Positions 16,595-23,276 of a DNA stretch of 39,003 nucleotides are shown here, in pieces. Origin of the DNA: a virus. The stretch covers positions 1 to 39,003 of the IMG/VR virus record IMGVR_UViG_3300032285_001348. One strand, 5' to 3'. Positions within the stretch are counted from its first letter, which is position 1, and each line of letters starts with the position of its first letter. The notes under the pieces were generated by a model. The model did not search any database. It was not told the origin of the DNA and saw only the letters and a list, made by a program, of their open reading frames with translations. The position numbers and the translations under genes are program-made.

Positions 16595-17019
16595 CACGCA
16601 GCCTTCAGAGCCTCAACACCCTGGTACAGGGCGGCGTAGTGCTCGGGCTTGACATCGCTGATGTTGTGGTACGCGAGGCTCGTCAGCACGTTCTGAATTT
16701 GAGCGCCCTTCTGGGGGCCAAGCGCTTTGTACGAGGTCATGACGTAGTCGATCAAACCTTTGCCGTCGGTGAACGGTGCGCCGGTGGGAACCGGAACAGG
16801 TGCAGGGGCGACGAAGGTCGGCGGCGCGGGCATGACTACCACAGGAGCGGGTGCAACCACGGGAGCGGGCACAGGAGCAGCCACGATAGGGGCCACCACG
16901 GGTGCGGGCTGCACTACTTGTGCAACGGGTGCAGCAACTGCTACATTGCCGTTCTCCAGCTTGGCGGTCAGTGCGACCACAGCGGCGGTGAGGGCTTCAA
17001 TCTTGAGTTCGAGTGACAT
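16594..17019 (-). CDS. Pro/Ala/Val-rich linker protein of the replication operon
   Basis: The protein has 141 aa in three parts: an N-terminal helix with heptad spacing (SLELKIEALTAAVVALTAKL), a low-complexity stretch at about residues 28-80 made of Pro, Ala and Val (APVVAPIVAAPVPAPVVAPA), and a C-terminal domain of about 55 residues (GLIDYVMTSYKALGPQKGAQ). The build suggests an oligomerising helix tethered by a flexible arm to a small helical domain. I recall similar proteins near DUF2800 genes in other phages, with no known role. Its stop codon overlaps the nuclease start, and its beginning overlaps the ribbon-helix-helix gene by 23 bases. Confidence 0.7.
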   Translation of the reverse strand: MSLELKIEALTAAVVALTAKLENGNVAVAAPVAQVVQPAPVVAPIVAAPVPAPVVAPAPVVVMPAPPTFVAPAPVPVPTGAPFTDGKGLIDYVMTSYKALGPQKGAQIQNVLTSLAYHNISDVKPEHYAALYQGVEALKAA

Positions 17020-17200
17020 ACAGGCTTTCTTTACGAGTTACAGGAGGAGTGATGGTGAGGCGGTTTTCAAGAAACGCCTCGATGAGTTCACGCAAAACAT
17101 CGCTTGGAATTCCAAACTTTTTAGCTTTGGCGTGAAACTTGGAGTGCATCTCGTTCGTGACTCGCACGACCAAGAAGCTCAATTTGGGTCTAGGGTTCAT
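16997..17200 (-). CDS. Ribbon-helix-helix DNA-binding protein
   Basis: The protein has 67 aa. KLSFLVVRV (about 6-14) is a beta strand, followed by TNEMHSKFHAKAKKFG and IPSDVLRELIEAFLE, two helices joined by the G-x-P/S turn of the Arc/MetJ fold. Such proteins bind operator DNA as dimers. It is the first gene of the minus-strand replication operon, directly below a pair of overlapping divergent promoters with an imperfect dyad (17221-17254), which makes it a candidate autoregulator. The tail (about 50-67) is polar. Confidence 0.75.
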   Translation of the reverse strand: MNPRPKLSFLVVRVTNEMHSKFHAKAKKFGIPSDVLRELIEAFLENRLTITPPVTRKESLYVTRTQD

Positions 17201-17220
17201 AAAAATTCCCGAAGCAATGC

Positions 17221-17248
17221 TTGCAATGTATCACGGGTGCGGTACACT
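17221..17248 (+). promoter_or_regulatory. Candidate plus-strand promoter for the primase gene
   Basis: TTGCAA (17221-17226) and TACACT (17243-17248) stand 16 bases apart, resembling a sigma70 promoter with 4 of 6 matches in each box. The primase start codon is 113 bases downstream. It shares bases with the minus-strand promoter for the replication operon. Confidence 0.45.
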
Positions 17249-17254
17249 GTGCAA
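17225..17254 (-). promoter_or_regulatory. Candidate minus-strand promoter for the replication operon
   Basis: Read on the minus strand, TTGCAC (17254-17249) and TACATT (17230-17225) stand 18 bases apart, 24 bases above the ribbon-helix-helix start codon. The -10 and -35 boxes of the two opposing promoters interlock, and TTGCA/TGCAA forms the ends of an imperfect dyad. Confidence 0.45.
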
Positions 17255-17290
17255 CATCTTTTTGAGAAATTTTTTAACCGCCCAAAAGAA

Positions 17291-17315
17291 AACCCCGGCG
17301 GGTGAGGCCGGGGTT
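17291..17315. terminator. Strong hairpin in the primase leader
   Basis: AACCCCGGC and GCCGGGGTT form a perfect 9-bp stem around the loop GGGTGAG. On the minus strand it is followed by TTCTTTT, so it could stop antisense transcription leaving the primase gene. On the plus strand no T-run follows, and it would sit in the untranslated leader of the primase mRNA. Confidence 0.6.
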
Positions 17316-17361
17316 AAAACGGAGATGAAATGAAACGCAACAAAGAAAGCGAGATCAGTAT

Positions 17362-19839
17362 ATGACAGTTGCCTCGTCGGTGCAACAGCACCCGGCGTCC
17401 GTCGATGCGTACATCAGACACGGGTGGTCGCTTGTACCCATCCCGATGGGGACAAAAGGCCCACGCACTCCTGGGTGGAACATTAAGAGCAACGCGCTCA
17501 AGACGCAGTCCGAGTTGCCGCTCGGCTACGGCATCGGGCTTGCCCACGCTTATAGCGGCACGATGGCCCTCGACATCGACGACTGGGGTATGGCAGGCAC
17601 CCTGCTGCATGAACGCGGCATAGACCTGCAAGCCCTATATACAGCGCCCGATGCAGTCATCATTGACAGTGGCAGACAAGGGCACGGCAAACTGCTTTAT
17701 CAGATGCCCTTCGGCATAGCGCTACCCTCGAAGAAGATCCTGCACACCGGCGTGACAGCATACGAACTACGCTGCGCCACCAGCAACGGCCTCACCGTGC
17801 AGGATGTGCTGCCGCCTAGTATCCACCCAGATACCCGGCAGCCTTATCGCTGGGCAGGCAGTGGCAACTGGATGCGTTTGCCTGTGATCCCGCAGCCCTT
17901 GCTTGATCTGTGGCAGTCGATGCTCACCCAAGACAAAGAGCGCACGATCAGTACTGATGGTGCGGTGGACGCATCGTGGGAAGAGATCCGTCAAGCCATC
18001 GAGTTTGTCCCCTCGGACTGTTCGCGTGACGAGTGGGTCAACATCGGCATGGCGATGCATTGGGCGGGGACACAGACAGAGCAGCTTGACCAAGCTCTGC
18101 ACCTCTGGAACGAGTGGAGCGCACAGTCGCAAACCAAGTACCCCGGCGAGAAAGAGATCATCAAGCAGTGGAGCAGCTTCCGCTCGGACAAAGCCACTGC
18201 GGTCAAGCTGGGCACACTCTTTCACATCGCCAAGCAGCACGGGTGGCAACGTCCTGCGCTCGATGTGAGCGATCTGTTCAAAAACATCGCACCCCCAAAA
18301 CTCACCCCCGCTGATCTCACGGCTGGCCTGCGCCCCCAGCCGCCCGAGATTGACCTAGACCTGTGGCCTGCAATCCTAGCGGAGCGGGCACGGCAGATCA
18401 GCGGGGAGATGGGGTGCGATCCACTAGTGCCGCTGTTCGCAGGCATGGCTGCGATCTGCGGGGCTGCTGACTCTCGCTCTCGCCTGGAACTGATCCCTCG
18501 GTTCCAAGTGCCGCCTGTGTTGTGGCTGATGACGATCGGTAGCCCTGCGCTCAAGAAGAGCCCAGGCTCAAAGCCCATGCTCAAGGTGTTGCCCGAGATT
18601 GAGTACGAGGATCGTCCACGGTATCAGAAAGAACTGCTGGCATGGGAGGGCAAAGAGGCAGCATACAGTGCGGCGAAGAAGTCATTCCTAGACTGGTCAG
18701 CCTCACCCGATGCACTACTGGGTGCAGACCAAGCGCCCCATGTGCCCGAGATGCCCGCGCAGCCCGTGCCCGTCAAGATCACGATCGGCGACATCACGAG
18801 TCAGAAGATGGTGCGTAGCGCAGCCGATCGTCCTCGCGGCCTGCTGCTGCACCTTGACGAAATGAACTCATGGATCAGGAAGCTCACCGACAAGTCAAGC
18901 GGTGATGATCGGTCGGCATGGGTTGTGTCGTATGAATCCGATCGGTATGAGATGGATCGCGTGGGTGCTGGCAGCATCCATTGCGAGAACCTCGCCGTCA
19001 GCATCTACGCCAACGTGCAGCCTGAGATCTATCGGCAGAGTGTGGCTGCACTGGCCGCTGACGGCCTGCTCCAGCGGTTCATCCCCGCAGTGCTGCGTGA
19101 ACGGGATTGGGGCATCGGTGACCCCATCCCCGACTTTCTGACCAACATCAGCGCCTGGGAAAACACGGTGCGCCTCGTGTACTCGCTGCCCGCGCAGACG
19201 TACAAATTGAGCCCCGAAGCATACGAGGTGTTTCGGGATTTCCAGCGTTGGTACAACCAAGCCAAGCAGGACGAGGTGCTACTGCGTAGCGGGGGGACTT
19301 TTCTGACCGCTTTTGGCAAATTAGAGGGCACCGTTGGCCGTTTGGCTCTGCTGTGGCACATGATGGAAAGCCCTTTCTCGCCCACGGTGAGCGCCGATGT
19401 GATTGAACGTGTGGTGCGATTCATCAAAGGTTATGTGATCCCGGCCTACCGCTACGCTTATGGTGAGATGGGCACCACGTTCGAGGAGTGGGTCGTAGAC
19501 TATGTGATCCAGTACGCCGACAAGCCCATCCTGACCCTGTCCGAGATTAAGCGCAGTGCCCGTAGGCAGCTAGAGGGTAAGAACAACTGGCTGCAAGACC
19601 AATGGGTGCTTGGTGCGATGCAGGTGCTCGAAGAAGCGCAGTATGTGATCCGCATGGATGATGGCAGCAAGGAGCACCTGCATCAGGCACAGTGGGCGAT
19701 CGACCCTAGGCTCGTGACGATGTTCGCCGACTACCGGGTGAGCGTGATCCGCGCCAAGCAGCGGCAGAAGGACGACATCTACAAGCTGTCCACGAAAGAA
19801 AAGCCCCGAGTCTACGGGGCCGACATTTTAGCGGGCTAA
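17362..19839 (+). CDS. Primase-helicase: PrimPol, PriCT and DUF3987 domains
   Basis: The protein has 825 aa. Residues about 10-180 are a bifunctional primase/polymerase domain: LDIDDW (Asp71, Asp73), SGRQGHGKLLY (His108) and YELRC (Glu135) are the expected catalytic residues, followed by DVLPPSIHPDTRQPYRW. Residues about 205-275 match PriCT (AIEFVPSDCSRDEWVNIGMA). Residues about 330-780 match the helicase-like DUF3987 domain: GSPALKKS (393-400) is a Walker A variant and LLLHLDEMNSW (Asp499-Glu500) is Walker B. It is the only plus-strand gene between two minus-strand clusters, with its own promoter candidate. Its end overlaps the convergent 47-aa gene by 12 bases. Confidence 0.88.
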   Translation: MTVASSVQQHPASVDAYIRHGWSLVPIPMGTKGPRTPGWNIKSNALKTQSELPLGYGIGLAHAYSGTMALDIDDWGMAGTLLHERGIDLQALYTAPDAVIIDSGRQGHGKLLYQMPFGIALPSKKILHTGVTAYELRCATSNGLTVQDVLPPSIHPDTRQPYRWAGSGNWMRLPVIPQPLLDLWQSMLTQDKERTISTDGAVDASWEEIRQAIEFVPSDCSRDEWVNIGMAMHWAGTQTEQLDQALHLWNEWSAQSQTKYPGEKEIIKQWSSFRSDKATAVKLGTLFHIAKQHGWQRPALDVSDLFKNIAPPKLTPADLTAGLRPQPPEIDLDLWPAILAERARQISGEMGCDPLVPLFAGMAAICGAADSRSRLELIPRFQVPPVLWLMTIGSPALKKSPGSKPMLKVLPEIEYEDRPRYQKELLAWEGKEAAYSAAKKSFLDWSASPDALLGADQAPHVPEMPAQPVPVKITIGDITSQKMVRSAADRPRGLLLHLDEMNSWIRKLTDKSSGDDRSAWVVSYESDRYEMDRVGAGSIHCENLAVSIYANVQPEIYRQSVAALAADGLLQRFIPAVLRERDWGIGDPIPDFLTNISAWENTVRLVYSLPAQTYKLSPEAYEVFRDFQRWYNQAKQDEVLLRSGGTFLTAFGKLEGTVGRLALLWHMMESPFSPTVSADVIERVVRFIKGYVIPAYRYAYGEMGTTFEEWVVDYVIQYADKPILTLSEIKRSARRQLEGKNNWLQDQWVLGAMQVLEEAQYVIRMDDGSKEHLHQAQWAIDPRLVTMFADYRVSVIRAKQRQKDDIYKLSTKEKPRVYGADILAG

Positions 19840-19971
19840 CAGATACAACCCGATGTTGCTGAACGCATAGCCTGCATAGACAATGCACATATGTGTGTTG
19901 CCTTTGGTCAATTGTTCAACAGATATGTATGCGTAGATCGCACCTGTTACGATGATGAGCCACGGACTCAT
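19828..19971 (-). CDS. 47-aa membrane microprotein
   Basis: The protein has 47 aa, with two hydrophobic segments: about residues 4-18 (WLIIVTGAIYAYISV) and 28-46 (MCIVYAGYAFSNIGLYLLA), separated by EQLTKGNTH. The ATG overlaps the phosphoesterase stop codon (ATGA), which supports coupled translation. Its last 12 bases overlap the end of the primase gene on the other strand. I recall hairpin-type membrane microproteins with a similar GxA..GYAxxNxGL pattern in other phages; function unknown. Confidence 0.65.
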   Translation of the reverse strand: MSPWLIIVTGAIYAYISVEQLTKGNTHMCIVYAGYAFSNIGLYLLAR

Positions 19972-20945
19972 AAGTGGCTCACATCAATCACTTGACCACG
20001 GAACTGGATATGATTGTCCGAGAACTTCTGCGCGACCTCCGGGTACAAGAGTTCACCATCCTTGAAAGTCAAGACCGCGAAGCCGCTGCGCCAGTTCGTC
20101 GGACTGTCTTCGAGATAATCTATGAACTGCGGCCCGTCGGTGTCCGCCAGGGTGCCAGTATCGACCCCATACCGTGTTCCATTGTAGTCGGAGTACGGAG
20201 TCACCTTCAGCGAATGGAGGTGTCCGGTTACGATTGTTTTGCCGCCGCTTACAGTATTGTTGTGAGTTGCATGGATGCCACCCTTGTAGCGGTGCTTGAC
20301 CACCACCTTATCCGTGAGCCAAGTAGACCAGCAGGCAACCCATGCTGGAAAATGATCTTTGAGGTGGAACCCTCCTACCCCCTCGAACTCGGGGGCATTC
20401 TGAGCGAGACGGTTCTCGAACCGCGCGTCGTGATTGCCTAGAGGCCAGATTAACTGGCAGTTGTGCCGCGCTGCTTTAGCGGCCTCTTCAATCTCGCCAA
20501 GACACGCTTCGCACGCTTTAAGCTCTTGAATGATTGACGGCTTTGAGTCCCAGCCAATACGAGGGTAGCGGCTAATTGACGCCCCATCAAACGCATCGCC
20601 GTTGTTGATAACAGCTTTCGGTTGCAGTTCTTTGATTGCCCAGAGCAACCCTTTGAATGCGGTGCTGCGGATTCCAGGCCAGAAGTGCGCGTCGGAGAAC
20701 ACCAACACGGTGCCATTTTCAATGCCCGCATGATGTCGACCTTTGTGATGATGCGCTGTTTGTAGGTGTTTGTACTGATCGCTTTTTACAGCAAGTTCGA
20801 TTTTGTGTTTGAGTTCTATTCGACGTCGGCGGCGCATAAGACCGCGTACATTCATATCAAGATCTTTTGCCATCTTGTCGGAGTTACCCCCACAAGAGCG
20901 CCAAGTTTCGATGAACTCGTCGTCACTAATTCTTGGCTTGGGCAT
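19968..20945 (-). CDS. Calcineurin-like metallophosphoesterase with N-terminal helix-turn-helix
   Basis: The protein has 325 aa. Residues 6-45 look like a helix-turn-helix (ISDDEFIETWRSCGGNSDKM then AKDLDMNVRGLMRRRRRIE). The catalytic domain shows all metal motifs: SDAHFWPG (Asp85, His87), NNGDAFDG (Asp117), LGNHDARFE (Asn171, His172) and TGHLHS (His242, His244). Enzymes of this family act on phosphodiesters, often DNA ends or nucleotides; the HTH part suggests a DNA substrate. The ATG at 20945 is chosen because GGAGAAGG lies upstream. The gene overlaps the end of the HEXXH gene by 20 bases. Confidence 0.85.
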   Translation of the reverse strand: MPKPRISDDEFIETWRSCGGNSDKMAKDLDMNVRGLMRRRRRIELKHKIELAVKSDQYKHLQTAHHHKGRHHAGIENGTVLVFSDAHFWPGIRSTAFKGLLWAIKELQPKAVINNGDAFDGASISRYPRIGWDSKPSIIQELKACEACLGEIEEAAKAARHNCQLIWPLGNHDARFENRLAQNAPEFEGVGGFHLKDHFPAWVACWSTWLTDKVVVKHRYKGGIHATHNNTVSGGKTIVTGHLHSLKVTPYSDYNGTRYGVDTGTLADTDGPQFIDYLEDSPTNWRSGFAVLTFKDGELLYPEVAQKFSDNHIQFRGQVIDVSHL

Positions 20946-21294
20946 ACAAAACCTTCTCCAATATGTTAATGACGCCGTGCTCCAGCGCCTCAAGTTGATC
21001 GTCAGTCGTGCGCGGATCTTTTGCGGCTACCATGAAATCCTGTAGCAGCACATGCAGAATTTCATGGAGAGCAGTCTTGCTCAAAGACTCGGATGTGATT
21101 TCTGTACCCCCGAAATCGCCGAGTCGATAGGTGGCGAGTTTGGCACCGATGTCAAATTCGATGCTCGCCATAGCGTTCTTCGCGGGCTTCCGGCCTCGTT
21201 CTATGCGCCAGTTGTGAAGCGACAGAACAGTTTGCCAATGCTCAACGTATTGGTCAAATTCTCGTGCTTGATCGGAATCTGGCACATTTTTCAT
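20926..21294 (-). CDS. Putative HEXXH zinc metalloprotein
   Basis: The protein has 122 aa. TALHEILHVLLQDF contains His77-Glu78-x2-His81, the zinc-binding site of zincin metallopeptidases, and Glu102/Glu105/His106 in the next helix (LEALEHGVIN) could be the third ligand. The size and layout recall small SprT-like or phage metallopeptidase-like proteins. No signal peptide is present. Its start lies only 6 bases after a -10-like TATTAT and has no clear ribosome site, so the mRNA may be leaderless. It heads an operon with the phosphoesterase and the 47-aa membrane protein. Confidence 0.7.
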   Translation of the reverse strand: MKNVPDSDQAREFDQYVEHWQTVLSLHNWRIERGRKPAKNAMASIEFDIGAKLATYRLGDFGGTEITSESLSKTALHEILHVLLQDFMVAAKDPRTTDDQLEALEHGVINILEKVLYAQAKN

Positions 21295-21300
21295 ACCAGA

Positions 21301-21328
21301 ATAATAGAAAATATTTTTGACAATTCAA
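21301..21328 (-). promoter_or_regulatory. Candidate promoter for the HEXXH/phosphoesterase operon, possibly leaderless
   Basis: On the minus strand TTGAAT (21328-21323) and TATTAT (21306-21301) stand 16 bases apart. Only six bases (TCTGGT) separate the -10 box from the ATG at 21294, so transcription would begin at or next to the start codon. Confidence 0.55.
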
Positions 21329-21344
21329 CTTATAAATATTGTCA
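21318..21344. promoter_or_regulatory. Candidate operator dyad
   Basis: TGACAAT (21318-21324) and ATTGTCA (21338-21344) form perfect 7-bp inverted arms around a 13-bp AT-rich spacer. The left arm overlaps the -35 box of the promoter at 21301-21328, so a bound dimer would block it. Confidence 0.5.
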
Positions 21345-21356
21345 TACTAAATGACT

Positions 21357-21383
21357 AAGGCCCGGATCACCGGGCCTTTTCTT
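21357..21383. terminator. Intrinsic terminator between two accessory operons
   Basis: AAGGCCCGG-ATCA-CCGGGCCTT is a perfect 9-bp hairpin. On the plus strand it is followed by TTCTT for a full terminator. On the minus strand it directly follows the stop codon of the winged-helix gene, where it would end that operon, though the T-run is weaker. Confidence 0.75.
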
Positions 21384-21711
21384 ATGCTGCCAACTGGAGC
21401 AGCGGGTCGTTCATGGCCCGCCGCTTGTCTCTCAAGCGCTTCTGTCGCTCCGCTTGGGTCATCCGCACACGAGCGGCATCTTTGCCCTTACCGAGTTTGT
21501 AGATTTTGATGATGTGCCTTCCCCGCGCATCGGCCTCATAGCGCACGATGTGGGCCGCGCCAAAGCGATGCAGTTCCCGCGTGTACTGATAGATCGTGAC
21601 GAGGTGTAACCCTGTCTCATCTGCCATCTCTTGACAAGTGAGGTCACCCTGGAGCAACAGGGCGCACATCTGGGCATAGAGCACCGCGCCCATCTTGACC
21701 TGTTTACGCAT
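21382..21711 (-). CDS. Winged helix-turn-helix DNA-binding protein
   Basis: The protein has 109 aa. Residues about 10-60 form a winged HTH: QMCALLLQGDLTCQEMADET and GLHLVTIYQYTRELHRF are the HTH, and AAHIVRYEADARGRHIIKIY is the beta wing. The C-terminal 30 residues are strongly basic (TQAERQKRLRDKRRAMND). It could be a transcription regulator or a replication initiator-like factor; it lies in the accessory cluster rather than next to the polymerase. It overlaps the upstream gene by 8 bases and is followed directly by a terminator hairpin. Confidence 0.75.
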   Translation of the reverse strand: MRKQVKMGAVLYAQMCALLLQGDLTCQEMADETGLHLVTIYQYTRELHRFGAAHIVRYEADARGRHIIKIYKLGKGKDAARVRMTQAERQKRLRDKRRAMNDPLLQLAA

Positions 21712-21934
21712 TTTTCTCTCTGAGTTTGTTTTCGATGAGGTGATAAAAGGCCAGCATACCCATGCCCTCGTGACGATCCAGGATGGCTTGATATTCGTCA
21801 GTGGTGAGACTGACCCACGGGCGCGGGGCTAGCTTTGCCTTGATTGCGTCGACGAGCATAGCCCGGTCGAATGCGTCCTCGGGGCTGTCCTCAATCCACC
21901 GCAGGCAGAGGGTGAGTAGTTCGCGTTCAGTCAT
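21704..21934 (-). CDS. Small acidic helical protein, function unknown
   Basis: The protein has 76 aa and is predicted mostly helical (LLTLCLRWIEDSPEDAFDRA, YQAILDRHEGMGMLAFYHLI). It has no motif I recognise. Overlaps of 8 bases at both ends with its neighbours show that it belongs to a tightly coupled three-gene set with the 77-aa protein and the winged-helix protein. AAAGGA lies upstream of the start. Confidence 0.6.
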   Translation of the reverse strand: MTERELLTLCLRWIEDSPEDAFDRAMLVDAIKAKLAPRPWVSLTTDEYQAILDRHEGMGMLAFYHLIENKLREKNA

Positions 21935-22160
21935 GTGTTTTTCCTTTCATGATTACTTCGCTTTCCGTTTCAATCCATACTTTTGCGCCGCACGATAAAG
22001 GCTTGTCCGGACTGTAGAAAATTCGGCTCGGGCCAAGGATCTCTACCTCGTGGGCATAGACGTTGGATTTGTAGGTTTTCACCGTCAGCACGGGGTCAGT
22101 CGCGCCTGTCTTTGCGTTGCTTCTGATGACGTGTTGATTTACATGGACAATGGTTTTCAT
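21927..22160 (-). CDS. Conserved small phage protein, function unknown
   Basis: The protein has 77 aa and looks beta-rich: HVNQHVIRSNAKTGATDPVL, TVKTYKSNVYAHEVEILGPS, then SPDKPLSCGAKVWIETE. I recall proteins with this same series of motifs in many tailed phages, always small and unassigned. AAGGAG lies 8 bases before the ATG, which is the strongest ribosome site in this cluster. It starts a three-gene overlapping set. Confidence 0.7.
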   Translation of the reverse strand: MKTIVHVNQHVIRSNAKTGATDPVLTVKTYKSNVYAHEVEILGPSRIFYSPDKPLSCGAKVWIETESEVIMKGKTHD

Positions 22161-22199
22161 TTGTCTTTCTCCTTAAGATACTTTTTTGTATGTTGCGGG

Positions 22200-22292
22200 T
22201 CATAGGGGTGCGTCCTCGTAGTCCTCGTGACCCAGTGGGACGCGAGTGGGTTGATTGATGGGTATGGGTTGGGGTGGGAAAGGCCAATTCAT
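22200..22292 (-). CDS. Possible 30-aa Pro-rich microprotein
   Basis: The open frame encodes 30 aa beginning MNWPFPPQPIPINQPTRVP and ending with the acidic EDYEDAPL. Its ATG overlaps the stop codon of the 57-aa membrane protein (ATGA), the usual sign of coupling in this genome. There is no recognised family, and the product is very short, so it may not be real. Confidence 0.35.
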   Translation of the reverse strand: MNWPFPPQPIPINQPTRVPLGHEDYEDAPL

Positions 22293-22462
22293 TTTTTCAA
22301 TTCTTTCTCGGGATAAATTGATTTTTGTACATGAGTCAATTCCTTAGCGAAAAGCAGCGTTCCAGTTTCCTCAAGGTCGATCGGATGAAAGAACACAACT
22401 GAGAGCCATGCAAGGGTGAGGCCCAGGACAAGCCCGCAGACAAAACCGATAGCGAATGTCAT
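22289..22462 (-). CDS. 57-aa single-pass membrane microprotein
   Basis: The protein has 57 aa. Residues 3-25 form one membrane helix (FAIGFVCGLVLGLTLAWLSV), followed by a polar tail with ELTHVQKSIYPEKELKK. CTGGAG lies 9 bases before the ATG, inside a weaker copy of the leader repeat shared by the cluster (22471-22482). Function is unknown; its size and topology recall Rz/spanin-like or superinfection-exclusion peptides, but there is no direct evidence for either. Confidence 0.65.
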   Translation of the reverse strand: MTFAIGFVCGLVLGLTLAWLSVVFFHPIDLEETGTLLFAKELTHVQKSIYPEKELKK

Positions 22463-22519
22463 TTTCAATTCTCCAGTGGTTCAGAAAAAGTTTCGGATGC
22501 CTTATAAGAGGCCGAATCC

Positions 22520-22840
22520 TCAATTGGCGGTCAATGATTCGGGATTTTTCGGCATGACCAAATCGCCTCGCGGTTTGCGCCCACGTTTAGCGGGCACCTT
22601 GGGTTCACCCAGTGGCGGGATAAACGATTCGTGCAGGGCGGGTGCGAGCGCTTCGATGGTGCCCAGTACGTCGACCAGTCGCAGCACCGATGCGTTGGGT
22701 GACCGTTCACCGGTCACCCACTTGTGGAACGTGTACAGGGGGACGCCGAGGTAAGCTGCGGCGCGGGGTTCATCAAGGGACAAGCGGGTCATCAGGGCTG
22801 CGAATTCGGGCCTGGGTGCGGGTTTGATAGAAGTGGACAT
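22520..22840 (-). CDS. Helix-turn-helix regulator with AT-hook-like tail
   Basis: The protein has 106 aa. Residues about 23-60 match a Cro/XRE-type helix-turn-helix (EPRAAAYLGVPLYTFHKWVT, then GERSPNASVLRLVDVLG). Near the C-terminus, residues 85-92 read KRGRKPRG, very like an AT-hook (core RGR-P), which binds the minor groove of AT-rich DNA. It is the best candidate in the genome for the protein that acts on the ACCC-N3-GGGT sites. It follows a strong terminator (22861-22890) after the upstream genes, and the leader has a diverged copy of the repeat (22848-22860). Confidence 0.7.
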   Translation of the reverse strand: MSTSIKPAPRPEFAALMTRLSLDEPRAAAYLGVPLYTFHKWVTGERSPNASVLRLVDVLGTIEALAPALHESFIPPLGEPKVPAKRGRKPRGDLVMPKNPESLTAN

Positions 22841-22860
22841 AGGTAGGATTCCAATGGGTC

Positions 22861-22890
22861 AAAAAAGCCCGCCAGGGGGATCCTGGCGGG
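22861..22890 (-). terminator. Intrinsic terminator upstream of the HTH gene
   Basis: On the minus strand CCCGCCAGG-ATCCC-CCTGGCGGG is a perfect 9-bp hairpin followed by CTTTTTT. It would stop transcription coming from the genes at 22912-25424, 20 bases before the start of the helix-turn-helix gene, so that gene should depend on readthrough or on antitermination. Confidence 0.85.
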
Positions 22891-22911
22891 TGCGGGTTGC
22901 AGGGATGGGGA

Positions 22912-22974
22912 TTAGAGGTCTAGTGCGTGACGGATGATTAGTACAGCCACCGCGACAAGAATGAACGTCACCAT
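22912..22974 (-). CDS. Possible 20-aa membrane peptide
   Basis: A 20-aa open frame (MVTFILVAVAVLIIRHALDL) starts at an ATG that overlaps the stop codon of the upstream 100-aa gene (TAATG). Nearly the whole peptide is one hydrophobic helix. It ends just before the terminator at 22861-22890. The coupling and the composition favour a real peptide, but the length is at the limit of what can be supported. Confidence 0.4.
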   Translation of the reverse strand: MVTFILVAVAVLIIRHALDL

Positions 22975-23276
22975 TAAGTGCGTTCCTCACCCAACGCACC
23001 CTGAATACGTTCCAGTAGATTTTGGAAAAATTCAGGGGCATAGTCGGTGTTTTTGGCATGGTCTTCTACGAATGCCAACGCAACCCGCAGGGTATCCCGC
23101 AGGGATTCACTCTGTTCAAGGGATTGGGTTTTCTCATAGTGCAGCCGATCACACTCAGCATCAAGGTCAGCGATGCGGGCGAACAATGCAGCCGTGCCGG
23201 TGTAGCCCTCAGCGTATGCGAGTCGCTCCGCTTCGTCGGCGGGTAGGGTTTGTAGGTCGATCACGCGAGGGTTCAC
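22974..23276 (-). CDS. Coiled-coil protein of the accessory cluster
   Basis: The protein has 100 aa. I chose the GTG at 23276 because AAAGGGGG lies 6 bases upstream and the codon overlaps the previous stop (GTGA); a longer frame to 23324 has no ribosome site. Residues about 30-80 are a charged helix with heptads (ARIADLDAECDRLHYEKTQS, LEQSESLRDTLRVALAFVED). I do not recognise the family. Confidence 0.6.
   Translation of the reverse strand: MNPRVIDLQTLPADEAERLAYAEGYTGTAALFARIADLDAECDRLHYEKTQSLEQSESLRDTLRVALAFVEDHAKNTDYAPEFFQNLLERIQGALGEERT

Noticed and set aside
22096-22287. 63-aa basic open frame on the minus strand
   Set aside because: It overlaps the better-supported 77-aa gene and its ribosome site in another frame; its His/Arg/Thr-rich sequence looks like a shadow.
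21382-22840. Lysogeny switch (repressor/Cro pair)
   Set aside because: There are two HTH-like proteins, but no integrase, excisionase or divergent repressor-Cro layout; the genes are on the same strand.
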